Positions 1 to 11,176 of a stretch of 64,000 nt of DNA are shown here, in pieces. How positions within the stretch are numbered: position 1 is the stretch's first letter; every line of letters begins with the position of its first letter. Below the pieces are notes generated by a model. It was not told where the DNA came from and made no database searches. It saw only the letters and a list, made by a program, of their open reading frames with translations. Both the position numbers and the translations under genes were made by a program. This stretch comes from Salticus scenicus (Eukaryota; Arthropoda; Arachnida; Araneae; Salticidae): the NCBI GenBank assembly GCA_963930645.1, contig OZ005648.1, positions 270,517,830 to 270,581,829 on the forward strand. The letters run 5' to 3'.

Positions 1-217
1 CGAAATCGACCCTGATAAAATAAATTAATAGATTAGAATAAGATAAATATATCGAAGTGAACGGTGGATAGCCTATTATGTGGGGATTTCATTCTGTCAC
101 TGTATCAAGCTTTGGTCAAATTCATTCCTTTTAACATGATTATAATATGTCTCGCACTAGAAATTTATGAGAACACAAATATGATGGGGAACTGAGCTGA
201 GTCCACCTATGCCAACT
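1..217 (-). repeat. Dispersed repeat family C, partial copy
   Basis: In reverse complement this stretch matches the first 215 or so bases of the copies at 27155, 50058 and 62415, ending in the family terminus that contains AGTTCCCCATCATA. The rest of the copy lies before the window. Confidence 0.75.
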
Positions 218-224
218 AGTTTTT

Positions 225-382
225 TGAAGTGAAAACATCTTTAGGCGCGTTGAGCACTTTTGGGTGAACAAAAATCATTGAATTCCCGTCATCGTCAGCT
301 GACGCTTTCCATTTGAAGTGAAAACTTTTGGGTGAACAAAAATCATTGAATTCGCATCATCGTCAGCAAACGCTTTCCATCC
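225..382 (+). repeat. Short direct duplication
   Basis: Two imperfect units share TTTTGGGTGAACAAAAATCA and CATCGTCAGC...ACGCTTTCCAT; the second unit lacks about 18 bases present in the first. No coding potential. Confidence 0.6.
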
Positions 383-466
383 TTGTATGATACAAATAAT
401 GTATCATACAATTAACTTGCTAATGTGAAGTGTTAATAATTATATACTGTATATTGTTTTAAAATC

Positions 467-771
467 TGGTGCAGCTCTACACGACTTCTCTCATCTCCGG
501 GCACTGTCTCTATTGCAGTTAGACCTCACAAAACCGTGAGAAAGCCCAAAGCTGCCATTTTTCTCACGTTTTTACAATCTGGTGCGGCTCTACACGACTT
601 CTCTCATCTCCGGACACTATCTCTTAAAGATTGCAGCCGGAAACGTTGCAGTTAGACCTCACAAAGCCGTGAGAAAGGCCAAAGTCGCAATTTTTCTCAC
701 GTTTTTACAATCTGGTGCGGCTCTACACGACTTCTCTCATCTCCGGACACTGTCTGTATTGCAGTTAGCGC
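467..771 (+). repeat. Tandem repeat, 112-132 bp unit, about 2.4 copies
   Basis: Units start at 467, 579 and 711 with TCTGGTGC(A/G)GCTCTACACG and contain CTTCTCTCATCTCCGG and a CTCACGTTTTTACAA end. The second unit carries a 20-base insertion. The 64-codon open frame across it is a by-product of the repeat. Confidence 0.75.
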
Positions 772-944
772 ATTAAATAAAATTGTAATATAATTTTTGT
801 AGTAGTAGTTTATATTAATGAATTAAAAAAACACTTCATTTAAAAGTATTTCCTATACAATAAAATGTTTCCTGACAATTCAAGAAATACACACGTAATT
901 GTTCACGTTTTCACTTCTGTCGGCACTCCCGAAGTGCAACTTTT

Positions 945-1167
945 TTTTTTTTTTGTATGAAAAGGGTAAGACTATTTTTTTAATAATAATTTTATCAGAC
1001 ACCTTTTTGTTTATCTATAAGAATCCTTCCTACATTGTTTATAATTTTAATGGTTTTTAGGTTTAAATAGTGCTTGCTGGAATAAATTTGCTATCTTTAA
1101 AACTGATTTTTTCTATAAACTTTCCATAAAAATAAATCATTTATGTGACTACTATTTAGGTGTAAAA

Positions 1168-1218
<51 letters not shown>

Positions 1219-1892
1219 CTTTTTATATACATTTTATTATTATTATTATTATTATTATTGATGCGCTACTTAGATTAAAATGGCTGTTGCTATATTAAAC
1301 TTCTTGTCGAAAACATTCGGTGTACTTCAACACCAAAATTTAAAAAATCACCCAGAAGGATCTATTAATGAAACTGATAAAATAAAAATATGTTTCATAG
1401 AGTTTAAATAATTTATTTAAAAAAAACTTTTAAAACCCAAATTCTTAATATATCGTATCAAATAAATCCTTTTGAAGTTAGAATAAAACTTAATTTGAAA
1501 AAAAAAAAAAAAAAAAACTTTTTGTTTATTAACCAAAATTGATGAAATTTGAACTGCAAGTTGGTCTTGTGTTGTACAGGCTGTATATTATAATTTTGTG
1601 TTCGTGAGAGAAAATTGAAAAAAAAAAAGTTTTGAAAACTGCAATTTTTAATCCCATTTCAAAAACACATGACTTTAATGAGTAGCAGATTCCCCCCCCC
1701 CCTCCAAACTGTTTCCATACAACCTTCTGCTGTTGCCACCTAAAAATCATACTTTAGTTAATTTTAAAAAATCTAATTATCCGATTGGTAAGCTGTTTAA
1801 TCCGCCGGATTCACAAAAATCGCCCCGTTCATTTGATACCTTATTTGTAACGATACGACTGATATTTCTAATTTATTTTCTTCATTTTAAGT
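945..1892 (+). repeat. Dispersed repeat, paralogue of 20637-21845
   Basis: Starts GTATGAAAAGGG and tracks the second copy closely through TCGATGCGCTACTTAGATTA (split here by a poly-T/ATT microsatellite near 1144-1260) to the CTGATATTTCTAATTTATTT end. The copia element is inserted at its right edge. No open frame of interest. Confidence 0.75.
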
Positions 1893-2036
1893 TGAAGTTA
1901 TCCAGACGGGAGCTAGACTTAAACTAACGTTTATTTACATATGTACAGTTACAGAAAAAAGAATGAACAATCAGCGCCATCTATTGGCGTATTATAAAAC
2001 ACTTTGAGCATCATCACTACTTATATTATACCAACA
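1893..2036 (-). repeat. copia 3' LTR
   Basis: Read on the minus strand it begins TGTTGGTATAATATAAG after a GGGGGAGA purine tract (2037-2044) and ends GATAACTTCA, so it has TG...CA ends and is 144 bp long. Its last 55 or so bases recur at 11200-11254. Confidence 0.8.
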
Positions 2037-2112
2037 TTCTCCCCCTGCGAAAAGCGTTTTATATTTAAGTACAAACAATAATAAACAATAATTAATATGC
2101 AAATATATACTT

Positions 2113-2699
2113 TTAAATCAAACATATTTTTTCTAACGTAAATGATAATTTTTCCTTTGTAACAGCCTTTGTTAGAAAATCTGAAATCATTTCATTAGTA
2201 CAATTATACATAACTTTCACAGTCTTTTCTTCAATTAAGTCTCTAACGAAATGAAATTTGAGATTAACATGTCTTGTTTTATTTGATGACTTTACAGTAT
2301 TTAGCCAATCTATTGCTGCTTGACTATCAGAATAAATCGTCACAGGTCTTTCAACAAATTGTTCACATTTAAGTTCTTGTAACATATTTAAAGTCCATGT
2401 TAATTCTCTTGCAGTATCTGCAGTGGCTAACAGCTCTGATTCACATGTCGATAGTCCTACACATCTTTGTTTTTTACTTTTCCATACAATAAGAGAATTT
2501 CCTAACATAATTACACAACCTGAAAATGATTTGCCTCCCTCTCCATTTCCCCAGCTTGCATCTGCACTACAATTTATTAAACCGAATTTTCTCTCGTAAA
2601 ATAATACTTTATTTTTTGTTCCATTTAAGTATTTTAGAACCTTTTTAGCTAATGTATAATGTCTTTTCTCAGGACGTTTATTAAATTGTGATAAATAAC
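2113..2699 (-). pseudogene. copia pol C-terminus: RNase H domain
   Basis: The frame reads SQFNKRPEKRHYTLAKKVLK, then ADASWGNGEGGKSFSG and VGLSTCESELLATADTAREL, the RNase H region of copia pol, and stops just before the purine tract. Its 5' side is cut by the TIR element; across that insertion the frame resumes exactly at 5791, showing a clean TA-duplicating insertion. Confidence 0.85.
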
Positions 2700-2701
2700 T
2701 A

Positions 2702-3083
2702 TACTCGGGGAACGCATAACTTGTCAGTATTGCAAAGGCTACAGAGACCTGTTTATGCACTTGGCGTTAATTGGGTTGCGATATCGGGCGATTTAGCGAT
2801 GATTTCGGAAAGTTTTTTCTTTTTCTTTTTTTCGATTAAAGTAAAAATATTTTTTCAGAGTATATTTTTTAGTTTCTTTATAAATGAATTTACACTAAAT
2901 TCATAACTTACAATTTATTGTAAATCCATATTACTGCAAATTATGTAATATACTACATTTTACCTTGAGAGAAAAACAAAACAAAAAGGTTAATACTTAA
3001 ATATTTTGAAAAAGGAAAAAATTAAATAAAATATTATCTGAATGTTCATTTTTTGTCTTTGTTTTCTTTAAAGAGAAACTGAT

Positions 3084-3132
<49 letters not shown>

Positions 3133-5788
3133 AAAAATATACTTTTAAAATATTTCGAATATATTTTGGCAGAAAAATTATTTTATCATAAGATTTAAAC
3201 TGTGATTTTTAAATGGCAGTATCTTCTGTGGAGAAAATGAACAAAAAGTTCTAAATGAACAAAACGTAATAGATTTTCAATTAGCATTATTATTTACCGG
3301 TTAATCAGTAAATGTTAAAAGCAGTAAAAAAATGAGAAAGTGGAAATAGTTTAAAGCTTTTATGAAAATATTTAAAAAATATTAATTTAAAATAAATAAA
3401 TAAATATAGTGAATTTTCATATGCAGAGGGAATCTCTGTTTACAATTTGTTTATACATTCATTTTGTCTGTATCCCGATTTTTTATGCTAAATGTGAATA
3501 TGAGAATTTTTATATATTTATTTCTGAATAAAATTAAGAAACTTACAATTTATATGAAAGGTAAGCGAATTTTAATTTACTTGTAAATATGATTTGTCTT
3601 GATGTATTTATTTAATACTGGTAAACACACACCTTTGCGACTGCTATTTTTAAAAACTGAGTTGAAACATTTATTTTCATAGCATTTTTAGGAGGTTGGA
3701 ATGAGATTTTTATAGATGAGAAAGAGGGAAATGTTACGTTATTCGATTCTTTGGAATAGGAATGAAAGCATGTCATTTCACACATTTTTCAATTTATTTT
3801 GATATATTGAATGGATAAGCATGCTTTGGTATTAATGTGTGATATTAAATTTAAAAGCAATCTTAAAATTTTCAGAAACAATGTTTCCACTTTTTTATTG
3901 AGGACTATTTCTTTCCGACAGCATAGACTAAATAAAACGATTTATCTTTTTATTTTGTGATTTTGTTTTCCCTTTGGCACAGTTAAAAAAATATTAAAGG
4001 TAAAATTGAGAGATAATGTTCGACAGAAATTTTCAGAAATTTATATAGTAACCGTTTCAAAGGGCTACAATTTATAAACAAAGTTAAGAACCCCCTCCCA
4101 TTTTTTTAAGGATATTTGTATATTTAAATCGAAAAATAACTATTGTAGTAAATTATGTAGAGCAATTGCAGAAAATGAGTCAAAATTCCGTCATACTTGA
4201 TACTGAAAAACTTAGCAATTGAATGAATACCAATTTTGTAGCCATATTTGGAATTATTTTAGGTATCTGAAAATAAGTTTTTGACTTTTGTGTAGCTTTT
4301 GGAAGAACTTCGAGGCATTTTTATGAATTTAGGAGGCTCTTGGCTCTAAATTCAAATCTCAAAAGATAGATTTATAAGGACGAGAGAACTATTTCTTTCA
4401 AAGAGCCAATAATAATAATAATAATTGTGTCGTTAAAATTTTGCGGTAGACTACCTTGATTAAAGCAGGCAGTGTCAGGAGTACATTTTCATGCATACAC
4501 AATAAATAAATAGGCCACTTTCACAAAATTATACTATGTGTAGGACAGAATTTAAATTTCATTTCAATTCACTTGACCACTATCAGCCTTTATTTATTTA
4601 TTTATTTATTTTTAATTTAATTTAATTTAATTTAATTTATTATTTTTGTTAAATAATATAGTTTTTATTCACTTGATGAAATTATTTTACCAACTAAATC
4701 CACAGAATTATAAGTAATAATTCTATTCAATGTAAGCTTTTTCTAATCAAAATTTTTTATAATGATATCTTTAAAAGTAAATATTTTAAACTGCAATATA
4801 GAAAATCCTACATAATTGCTCTACATATCTTTAAAATTTTGTAATTCCTCTCCAAAGTATCGATCAATTTGTTATAAAGTCTCAAACAGTATTTATTTCC
4901 CAATTAATTTTCTTTAAGTAAATATCCATTAAAATAAAATTTGTTTTACAATGTAATGCTTGCTAATTATGTAATTTCGGCTTTAAATAAATGATCTGTC
5001 TCCCATTTATATATAAGTTTTACATATATGAGTCTGATATATATATGATAATTATTATTATTAGTATTATTAAAGATAATTATGTTTTTCTTTTATTGTT
5101 CTGTTCCAGAAAAAAAAAAAAAAAAGTAAAATCTTTAGTATATAGTGCATAATAAATTAATGTAAACACTATTAGTTGTTTGTATTGGAAATAAAAATAT
5201 TTTATATAACAATGCGTAAACGAATTGAAATTATATTATCAATGTAATAATAATAACGAAAGAGAAAAAGTATTTGTCGAAAAATATTTTTCCTTATTCC
5301 TGTTAGCTTGAATATTTCATTGACATATTTGGTGTGAATCTGGTGTGAAAATTTCCCAAAAGTTCAAATCCGTCAAAATTTTTACTCTATTTTTAACAGT
5401 TGTGAAATTAAAGAAGCGGACTGTGCATTAATTATCTTCAAATTTTCGAAAATAAAGTAATCTATTAGCCCCACCAAACTGTTTCGCACTCACAATAGGG
5501 GTTAAAAGGTTGCTTCCGGTATTCCCTCTTCCGCCAATATTTCGCCAACAGACTTTCTTCGCGAAACAATACATTGATATAAATTTTATGCGTATCTATT
5601 ACAAAGAATTCCATGTTTTAACATAAATATGTTTAGTTTAAATAGTTAATCCTTTTTCAGTTTACCAGAATAAAAAAAAATCGAGAAAAAGTTTATTACA
5701 CTTAAATATAGTAAAGAACTATTTTCTTTCGCGGATGTGTAATTTCTACAGGCTAATACACACTGTCAAGTTATCCTTTCCCCGAGTA
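2702..5788. mobile_element. 3.1 kb TIR element with TA target duplication
   Basis: Inverted ends start TACTCGGGGAA and share about 22 of 29 bases (then ATAACTTG..AGT). TA at 2700-2701 and 5789-5790 duplicates the target, and removing element plus one TA restores the copia frame. This is the signature of the IS630-Tc1-mariner group. No transposase was recognised; the interior is AT-rich with a (TA)n run at 3089-3128. It is therefore a long non-autonomous element. Confidence 0.75.
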
Positions 5789-5790
5789 TA

Positions 5791-6914
5791 GTAACAAATG
5801 CAAGGTCAGGTCGAGTTCGGTTAGCTAAATATAGCAACTCGCCTATAATTTCTTGATACTCAGTTTGATTAACTAAATTATCTGTAGGTGTAAAACATCT
5901 ATTCTCGCCTTTAACTATTGGTAGATAGACTTTTTAGAATTTTGCATACCATATTTTTCTAATAAAGATTCAATGTAGTTAATTTGCGATAAACTGATAC
6001 CTTCTTGATTTTGTACTACTTCCATGCCTAAAGATTTTGAATTTTTTAGTTGTTTCATTTAGAACAAAAATTTCTTTAAGTTTACTTATTTTTTCATCGC
6101 ATAACTTAGAATTATTTGAAAAGATTGCTAAATCATCAACGTACACACAAATTGCTAGAAAATTCGTATCATCTTTATAAGTAAATACACAATTATCAGA
6201 TGCAAGTACAGAGAAGCCAATCACTTTCAGTTCATGTTTAAGTTTATTATGCCAATTTCGCCCGCTTTGAGGCAAGCCATAAATACTACGTTTCAATTTA
6301 CATACATTATTTTTACCAAATTTATTTTCATAACCAGGGGGTATATCCATATACACAGTTTCTTCAATGTTACCATATAAATACGCTGTTTTTACATCAA
6401 AATATCTTACAGATAAATTCAGCTTAGAAGCGATTGCCATTAATAATCTAAATGATTCAATATTTACTACCGGTGAATATGACTCTGAATAATCAACTGT
6501 TTTTATTTGATTGAAGGCCGCTGCTACTAACCTAGCTTTATAAATTTCCTCATTATTTACCTTTTTAATTGAATAAATCCATTTACTTTTAATTATTTTT
6601 TCATTTTTTGGCCTTTCAACTATCTCAAAAACATTGTGTTTATTCATGGAATCGATTTCCTTTTCCATAGCGATCTCCCATTTTTTACAATTTCTTTTAT
6701 TTTTTATTTCCTCAAAATTTCTCGGTACTGATTCCCCATCAAGGTCATTTAAAGCCAAATTAGCTGACATTTTATTTTTTATTCTTTCTGATCGTCTCAA
6801 CTGGGCTGGCAATCTAAAAATAGATTCTGACTCATTCTGTATTTCATTTTGTTCTAGCATTTGTTGTTCAGACGAAAAATCTACAGAAATTAAATTATTT
6901 CTCAAATCAGGGAT
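5791..6914 (-). pseudogene. copia reverse transcriptase
   Basis: The frame shows KSKWIYSIKKVNNEEIYKAR, RYFDVKTAYLYGNIEETVYM, the PPGYE and KLKRSIYGLPQSGRNWHNKL motifs and the catalytic YVDD. A one-base frameshift near 6045 leads out of frame; the correct frame carries on as QEGISLSQINYIESLLEKYG and NRTRPDLAFVT to the TIR insertion. Upstream it runs directly from the end of protease (IPDLRNNLISV) into RRSERIKNK, a region normally found after integrase, so integrase was deleted. Confidence 0.85.
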
Positions 6915-7080
6915 ATAAATACACTCAAATTATTAAATTATTTAAATTTAAGGACTAAATATATATTTAGCATACAAAATTACCTTAAAAATATCCTTAA
7001 ACATGGAAACAGCAAATTAATTTCGACCACCATCGTGGCCATCTTCAGTGCTGAGACACAATCTAAACCTAACGTTTCTT

Positions 7081-8451
7081 CTATTTTCCCGGCGTTGTTT
7101 TGTTGTTGCTGTGATATCTTCGCTTCTCTTCGTTTTTCATCATGATCTGTTGCCATTCCGGTGGAACTAGATAGTGTTCTCGGTCATTAACAGTTAATGG
7201 GTTATTGATAATTTCTATGGCCTCCCTTTTTAAAGCGTAATTGTAAGAGTTATACGGAGCTATTTTTTTAATGTTTATGGTATTAGTATTAATTGGGTTA
7301 TTGTTATGGGTAGTGGAAAAGGCGGTGGAGGATTTACCATATTTTAAATCGGCACGGTGCTCTTTTTCGCGTTCATTAATCCTTCTTTTGGTCATTCCAA
7401 TGTAGTTTGCTTTATTGCCGTTAATATGTTCGAATTCAATTTTATAAATACCGGCGGTGGAGTTTTGGGGGATAATATCTTTTTCGTTACGGATGTGCTG
7501 GAAAATATTTTTGTTGGGTTTAATTGGGATATTGATATTATGGTTTTTGGCTTCATTTCGGATTTTAAGGCTGGCGCCATTACAGAAGGGTATGGAAGTG
7601 GTGAAATTGGATTTTGTTTTTTGTGCGTTATTAATTTTGTTTAATGTTTTTAGGCGTTTTTTATAGAGGGTGTTAATAAGGTTTTTGGGGTAGTTAGCTT
7701 TTCTAGCAATGTTTTTGATATGTTTAAGTTCTTTATAGAGGAGGTTTTTATTAGAGCAAACGGTAATTGCACGATTTATGTATGAGTGGAGTGCAGTGTA
7801 TTTATATGAAAGTGGGGTATTACATTTTTTGTTTATTATTTCGGAGCTAGCGGTAGGTTTGCGGTAAACGGTGGTATCTATGGAGTTATTTGGGGTTTTT
7901 ATGATTTTTACGTCAAGAAAATTTAGGGTGTTATTTGTTTCCGTTTCCATGGTAAAATTAATATTATTATCTAGGCTATTAAGTTCAGTTAGGATGTTAT
8001 CGGGATTAATTGTATTAGGTATAATAGCAAAAATATCGTCAACGTAACGCGTCCATAGTTTACACTTATTAATTATATTGCAGGCGGAGTTTTCTAGAAG
8101 GCGTAGTTTTAGTTCAGCAATGACCCCTGATATAGGGGACCCCATTGGCATCCCTTGTGTTTGACGGTAAGTTTCTTGATTAAATGCGAAAAAAGATTCA
8201 TTTAAGAGAAGATTGTTGGTTCGGATTAATGTTTCACTGGTTTTATTAGTTCCGTAGGTTTCTATTAGTTTGTTGTTTATGATTTGTGTGATTTCTGGAA
8301 TATTGATTGAGGGATAGAGATCTTTGATGTCGAAACTTACTAATTTATCATTAAAATTTACATTCGTATTACGGAGTTTTTCGAGGAAATTTTCGTTTGA
8401 GTTTATTGAGATATCGGATGGTGGGAGGATAGATTGATAGATGGGTTTCAT
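7081..8451 (-). CDS. Penelope-like RT with C-terminal GIY-YIG endonuclease, 5'-truncated, left arm
   Basis: The 456-codon frame has RT motif A (SFDIKDLYPSI, Asp41), motif B (QGMPMGSPISG, about 99-109), the catalytic YVDD (136-139), the LNFLDVKI motif, then a linker and a GIY-YIG nuclease (GIYKI near 336, YIG near 354, followed by KRRINEREKEH). This order is that of canonical Penelope-like elements, which use the nuclease for target-primed insertion. The RT N-terminus is missing (complete proteins are usually well above 600 residues), so the copy is 5'-truncated although the remaining frame is intact. Confidence 0.85.
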   Translation of the reverse strand: MKPIYQSILPPSDISINSNENFLEKLRNTNVNFNDKLVSFDIKDLYPSINIPEITQIINNKLIETYGTNKTSETLIRTNNLLLNESFFAFNQETYRQTQGMPMGSPISGVIAELKLRLLENSACNIINKCKLWTRYVDDIFAIIPNTINPDNILTELNSLDNNINFTMETETNNTLNFLDVKIIKTPNNSIDTTVYRKPTASSEIINKKCNTPLSYKYTALHSYINRAITVCSNKNLLYKELKHIKNIARKANYPKNLINTLYKKRLKTLNKINNAQKTKSNFTTSIPFCNGASLKIRNEAKNHNINIPIKPNKNIFQHIRNEKDIIPQNSTAGIYKIEFEHINGNKANYIGMTKRRINEREKEHRADLKYGKSSTAFSTTHNNNPINTNTINIKKIAPYNSYNYALKREAIEIINNPLTVNDREHYLVPPEWQQIMMKNEEKRRYHSNNKTTPGK

Positions 8452-8488
8452 GTATTTTTCAAGACAGTATGTGGTAAATGTAACAGTG

Positions 8489-8521
8489 TAAATTAGTAAG
8501 TTTCGACATCAAAGATCTCTA
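8489..8521 (+). repeat. Templated 33-base insertion at the palindrome centre
   Basis: The loop between the two arms contains a perfect copy of 8661-8693 from within the RT frame (the stretch coding KLVSFDIKDLY), in the same orientation. Only short unmatched sequence lies on either side of it. Confidence 0.9.
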
Positions 8522-8556
8522 GGTCCGACGGTCCCACATACTGTCTTGAAAAATAC

Positions 8557-9927
8557 ATGAAACCCATCTATCAATCTATCCTCCCACCATCCGATATCTC
8601 AATAAACTCAAACGAAAATTTCCTCGAAAAACTCCGTAATACGAATGTAAATTTTAATGATAAATTAGTAAGTTTCGACATCAAAGATCTCTATCCCTCA
8701 ATCAATATTCCAGAAATCACACAAATCATAAACAACAAACTAATAGAAACCTACGGAACTAATAAAACCAGTGAAACATTAATCCGAACCAACAATCTTC
8801 TCTTAAATGAATCTTTTTTCGCATTTAATCAAGAAACTTACCGTCAAACACAAGGGATGCCAATGGGGTCCCCTATATCAGGGGTCATTGCTGAACTAAA
8901 ACTACGCCTTCTAGAAAACTCCGCCTGCAATATAATTAATAAGTGTAAACTATGGACGCGTTACGTTGACGATATTTTTGCTATTATACCTAATACAATT
9001 AATCCCGATAACATCCTAACTGAACTTAATAGCCTAGATAATAATATTAATTTTACCATGGAAACGGAAACAAATAACACCCTAAATTTTCTTGACGTAA
9101 AAATCATAAAAACCCCAAATAACTCCATAGATACCACCGTTTACCGCAAACCTACCGCTAGCTCCGAAATAATAAACAAAAAATGTAATACCCCACTTTC
9201 ATATAAATACGCTGCACTTCACTCATACATAAATCGTGCAATTACCGTTTGCTCTAATAAAAACCTCCTCTATAAAGAACTTAAACATATCAAAAACATT
9301 GCTAGAAAAGCTAACTACCCCAAAAACCTTATTAACACCCTCTATAAAAAACGCCTAAAAACATTAAACAAAATTAATAACGCACAAAAAACAAAATCCA
9401 ATTTCACCACTTCCATACCCTTCTGTAATGGCGCCAGCCTTAAAATCCGAAATGAAGCCAAAAACCATAATATCAATATCCCAATTAAACCCAACAAAAA
9501 TATTTTCCAGCACATCCGTAACGAAAAAGATATTATCCCCCAAAACTCCACCGCCGGTATTTATAAAATTGAATTCGAACATATTAACGGCAATAAAGCA
9601 AACTACATTGGAATGACCAAAAGAAGGATTAATGAACGCGAAAAAGAGCACCGTGCCGATTTAAAATATGGTAAATCCTCCACCGCCTTTTCCACTACCC
9701 ATAACAATAACCCAATTAATACTAATACCATAAACATTAAAAAAATAGCTCCGTATAACTCTTACAATTACGCTTTAAAAAGGGAGGCCATAGAAATTAT
9801 CAATAACCCATTAACTGTTAATGACCGAGAACACTATCTAGTTCCACCGGAATGGCAACAGATCATGATGAAAAACGAAGAGAAGCGAAGATATCACAGC
9901 AACAACAAAACAACGCCGGGAAAATAG
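8557..9927 (+). CDS. Penelope-like RT with C-terminal GIY-YIG endonuclease, 5'-truncated, right arm
   Basis: This is the mirror copy of the left-arm frame, with the same length and motifs; the only residue difference seen is Ala instead of Thr at 219 (YKYAALHS). Its stop is followed by the same 3' untranslated part as in the left arm, which ends near 10039. Both frames being open and almost identical points to a recent event or to gene conversion between the arms. Confidence 0.85.
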   Translation: MKPIYQSILPPSDISINSNENFLEKLRNTNVNFNDKLVSFDIKDLYPSINIPEITQIINNKLIETYGTNKTSETLIRTNNLLLNESFFAFNQETYRQTQGMPMGSPISGVIAELKLRLLENSACNIINKCKLWTRYVDDIFAIIPNTINPDNILTELNSLDNNINFTMETETNNTLNFLDVKIIKTPNNSIDTTVYRKPTASSEIINKKCNTPLSYKYAALHSYINRAITVCSNKNLLYKELKHIKNIARKANYPKNLINTLYKKRLKTLNKINNAQKTKSNFTTSIPFCNGASLKIRNEAKNHNINIPIKPNKNIFQHIRNEKDIIPQNSTAGIYKIEFEHINGNKANYIGMTKRRINEREKEHRADLKYGKSSTAFSTTHNNNPINTNTINIKKIAPYNSYNYALKREAIEIINNPLTVNDREHYLVPPEWQQIMMKNEEKRRYHSNNKTTPGK

Positions 9928-10049
9928 AAGAAACGTTTAGATTGTGTCTCAGCACTGAAGATGGCCACGATGGTGGTCGAAATTAATTTGCTGTTTCCAT
10001 GTTTAAGGATATTTTTAAGGTAATTTTGTATGCTAAATAAATACACTCA

Positions 10050-10384
10050 TTCATAGTTAAAATATTTTGAGAATTATTTACCAATGTTTTAGCGCGAACA
10101 GTTCCTATACCAGTAAAATTTAAAGTAGAATTCTTACCTGCTAAATTGATATATCCATTATCATTAGCAATATCACTAAAATAATTCAAATTATTTGTTA
10201 AATGGCAACTGGAGCCTGAATCTAATAACCAAACATTATTTTCAGAAATATCAAATTGTTCTCTATTCGCGGAAAGTGCAAAATCACTATCATTTTTACT
10301 TGCATAGTTCGAGTTTCTGTTTTTAAACTGTTCTTTGTTTTTGTTCTTGTTGTTTGTTATTATAAGCATTTGTTCTTTTATCAT
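10050..10384 (-). pseudogene. copia protease region
   Basis: The frame contains NNVWLLDSGSSCHLTNN, the copia aspartic protease active site (DSGS), followed by the usual beta-rich stretch and NILTMNECIY, where the Penelope pair is inserted. It is one frame off gag, so either a programmed shift or an old mutation separates the two. Confidence 0.8.
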
Positions 10385-11073
10385 TAGTGTTCTGAGGTAA
10401 GTTATCTCTATTCCTGAAATAGCAGTTTTTAGCTACATGATTTGTTTTCTTACAGATGAAACAACTTTTCACTCTGTTCTTGTTTCCATTTTTAACGTGG
10501 AATGCTTCTTCTCTTCTAGTATTTTGGTAGTCAGGTGATCTCAGAATTGTTCTCTCTTCTTCGCGTAAAATCTCTAGTATTTCATCTAAATCTTTTTCTC
10601 TTTGAGTTTTCAATATTTCTTTAATTTTCGAGAATTTTCCTCTAAGGCCTCTTACAGCATAGTAGACGATTTCTCTCTCTGTAATTTCCAGACCTAGTGA
10701 AGCACATTTTGTTCTTAAACCTCTTGCTCTTGCAATATAATCCGTTACTGTTTCTTCTGGATTTATTTCAATGTTTTTTATTTCATTGCTTGCATCGATT
10801 TTTCGATCTTCCAGTTTTCCTGTGAATGTTGATTTTATTTTCTCCCATAAATTCTTAACGTTTCCTTCGTCTGCGAATTGGAGACTTTGTTCATCAGATA
10901 ACGAAAGTAAGATGTATGAAACAGCTTCAGCATTCTTAGTATCCCATTCAGCCTGCTTCTTTAAGCACGACGGCGTACAACTTTTTAATAGTTAGAACAG
11001 CTTTTAATTTTAATGACCACGTGTGATAATTCGTACTATTTAATAGTGGTACTGAAGGGAGTAATTTATCCAT
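10323..11073 (-). pseudogene. copia gag
   Basis: An ATG at 11073 opens MDKLLPSVPLLNSTNYHTWS, the typical N-terminal motif of copia gag. After a frameshift near 10970 the frame runs through EWDTKNAEAVSYILLSLSDE and TVTDYIARARGLRTKCASLG to the CCHC knuckle CFICKKTNHVAKNC. The protein packages element RNA. At least one frameshift makes it non-functional. Confidence 0.8.
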
Positions 11074-11176
11074 TTTTAATTTTTCTTTTTAATTGAAGAT
11101 CTACTTTCGCTTATCCATTTTTTAGTTTTTAATTACAGGAAACTTGGCGTCATTTCATTTTCGCCGCCGATCGAAC

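Larger units (their letters stand above)
6928..10049. mobile_element. Palindromic (head-to-head) pair of Penelope-like elements
   Basis: Two near-identical arms, about 6964-8483 and 8532-10039, are inverted repeats whose 5' ends meet at about 8507 and whose 3' ends face outward. The direct repeat ATAAATACACTCA at 6915-6927 and 10037-10049 is the target duplication in the copia protease frame, so the pair entered in one event. The arms differ at only a few bases, for example at residue 219 (Thr or Ala). The central unpaired loop contains a copied 33-base piece of the element. Confidence 0.85.

Noticed and set aside
7357..7666. Open frames opposite the Penelope ORF (and their mirror copies at 9342-9651)
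   Set aside because: Antisense shadows of the RT/GIY-YIG frame; no independent motif.
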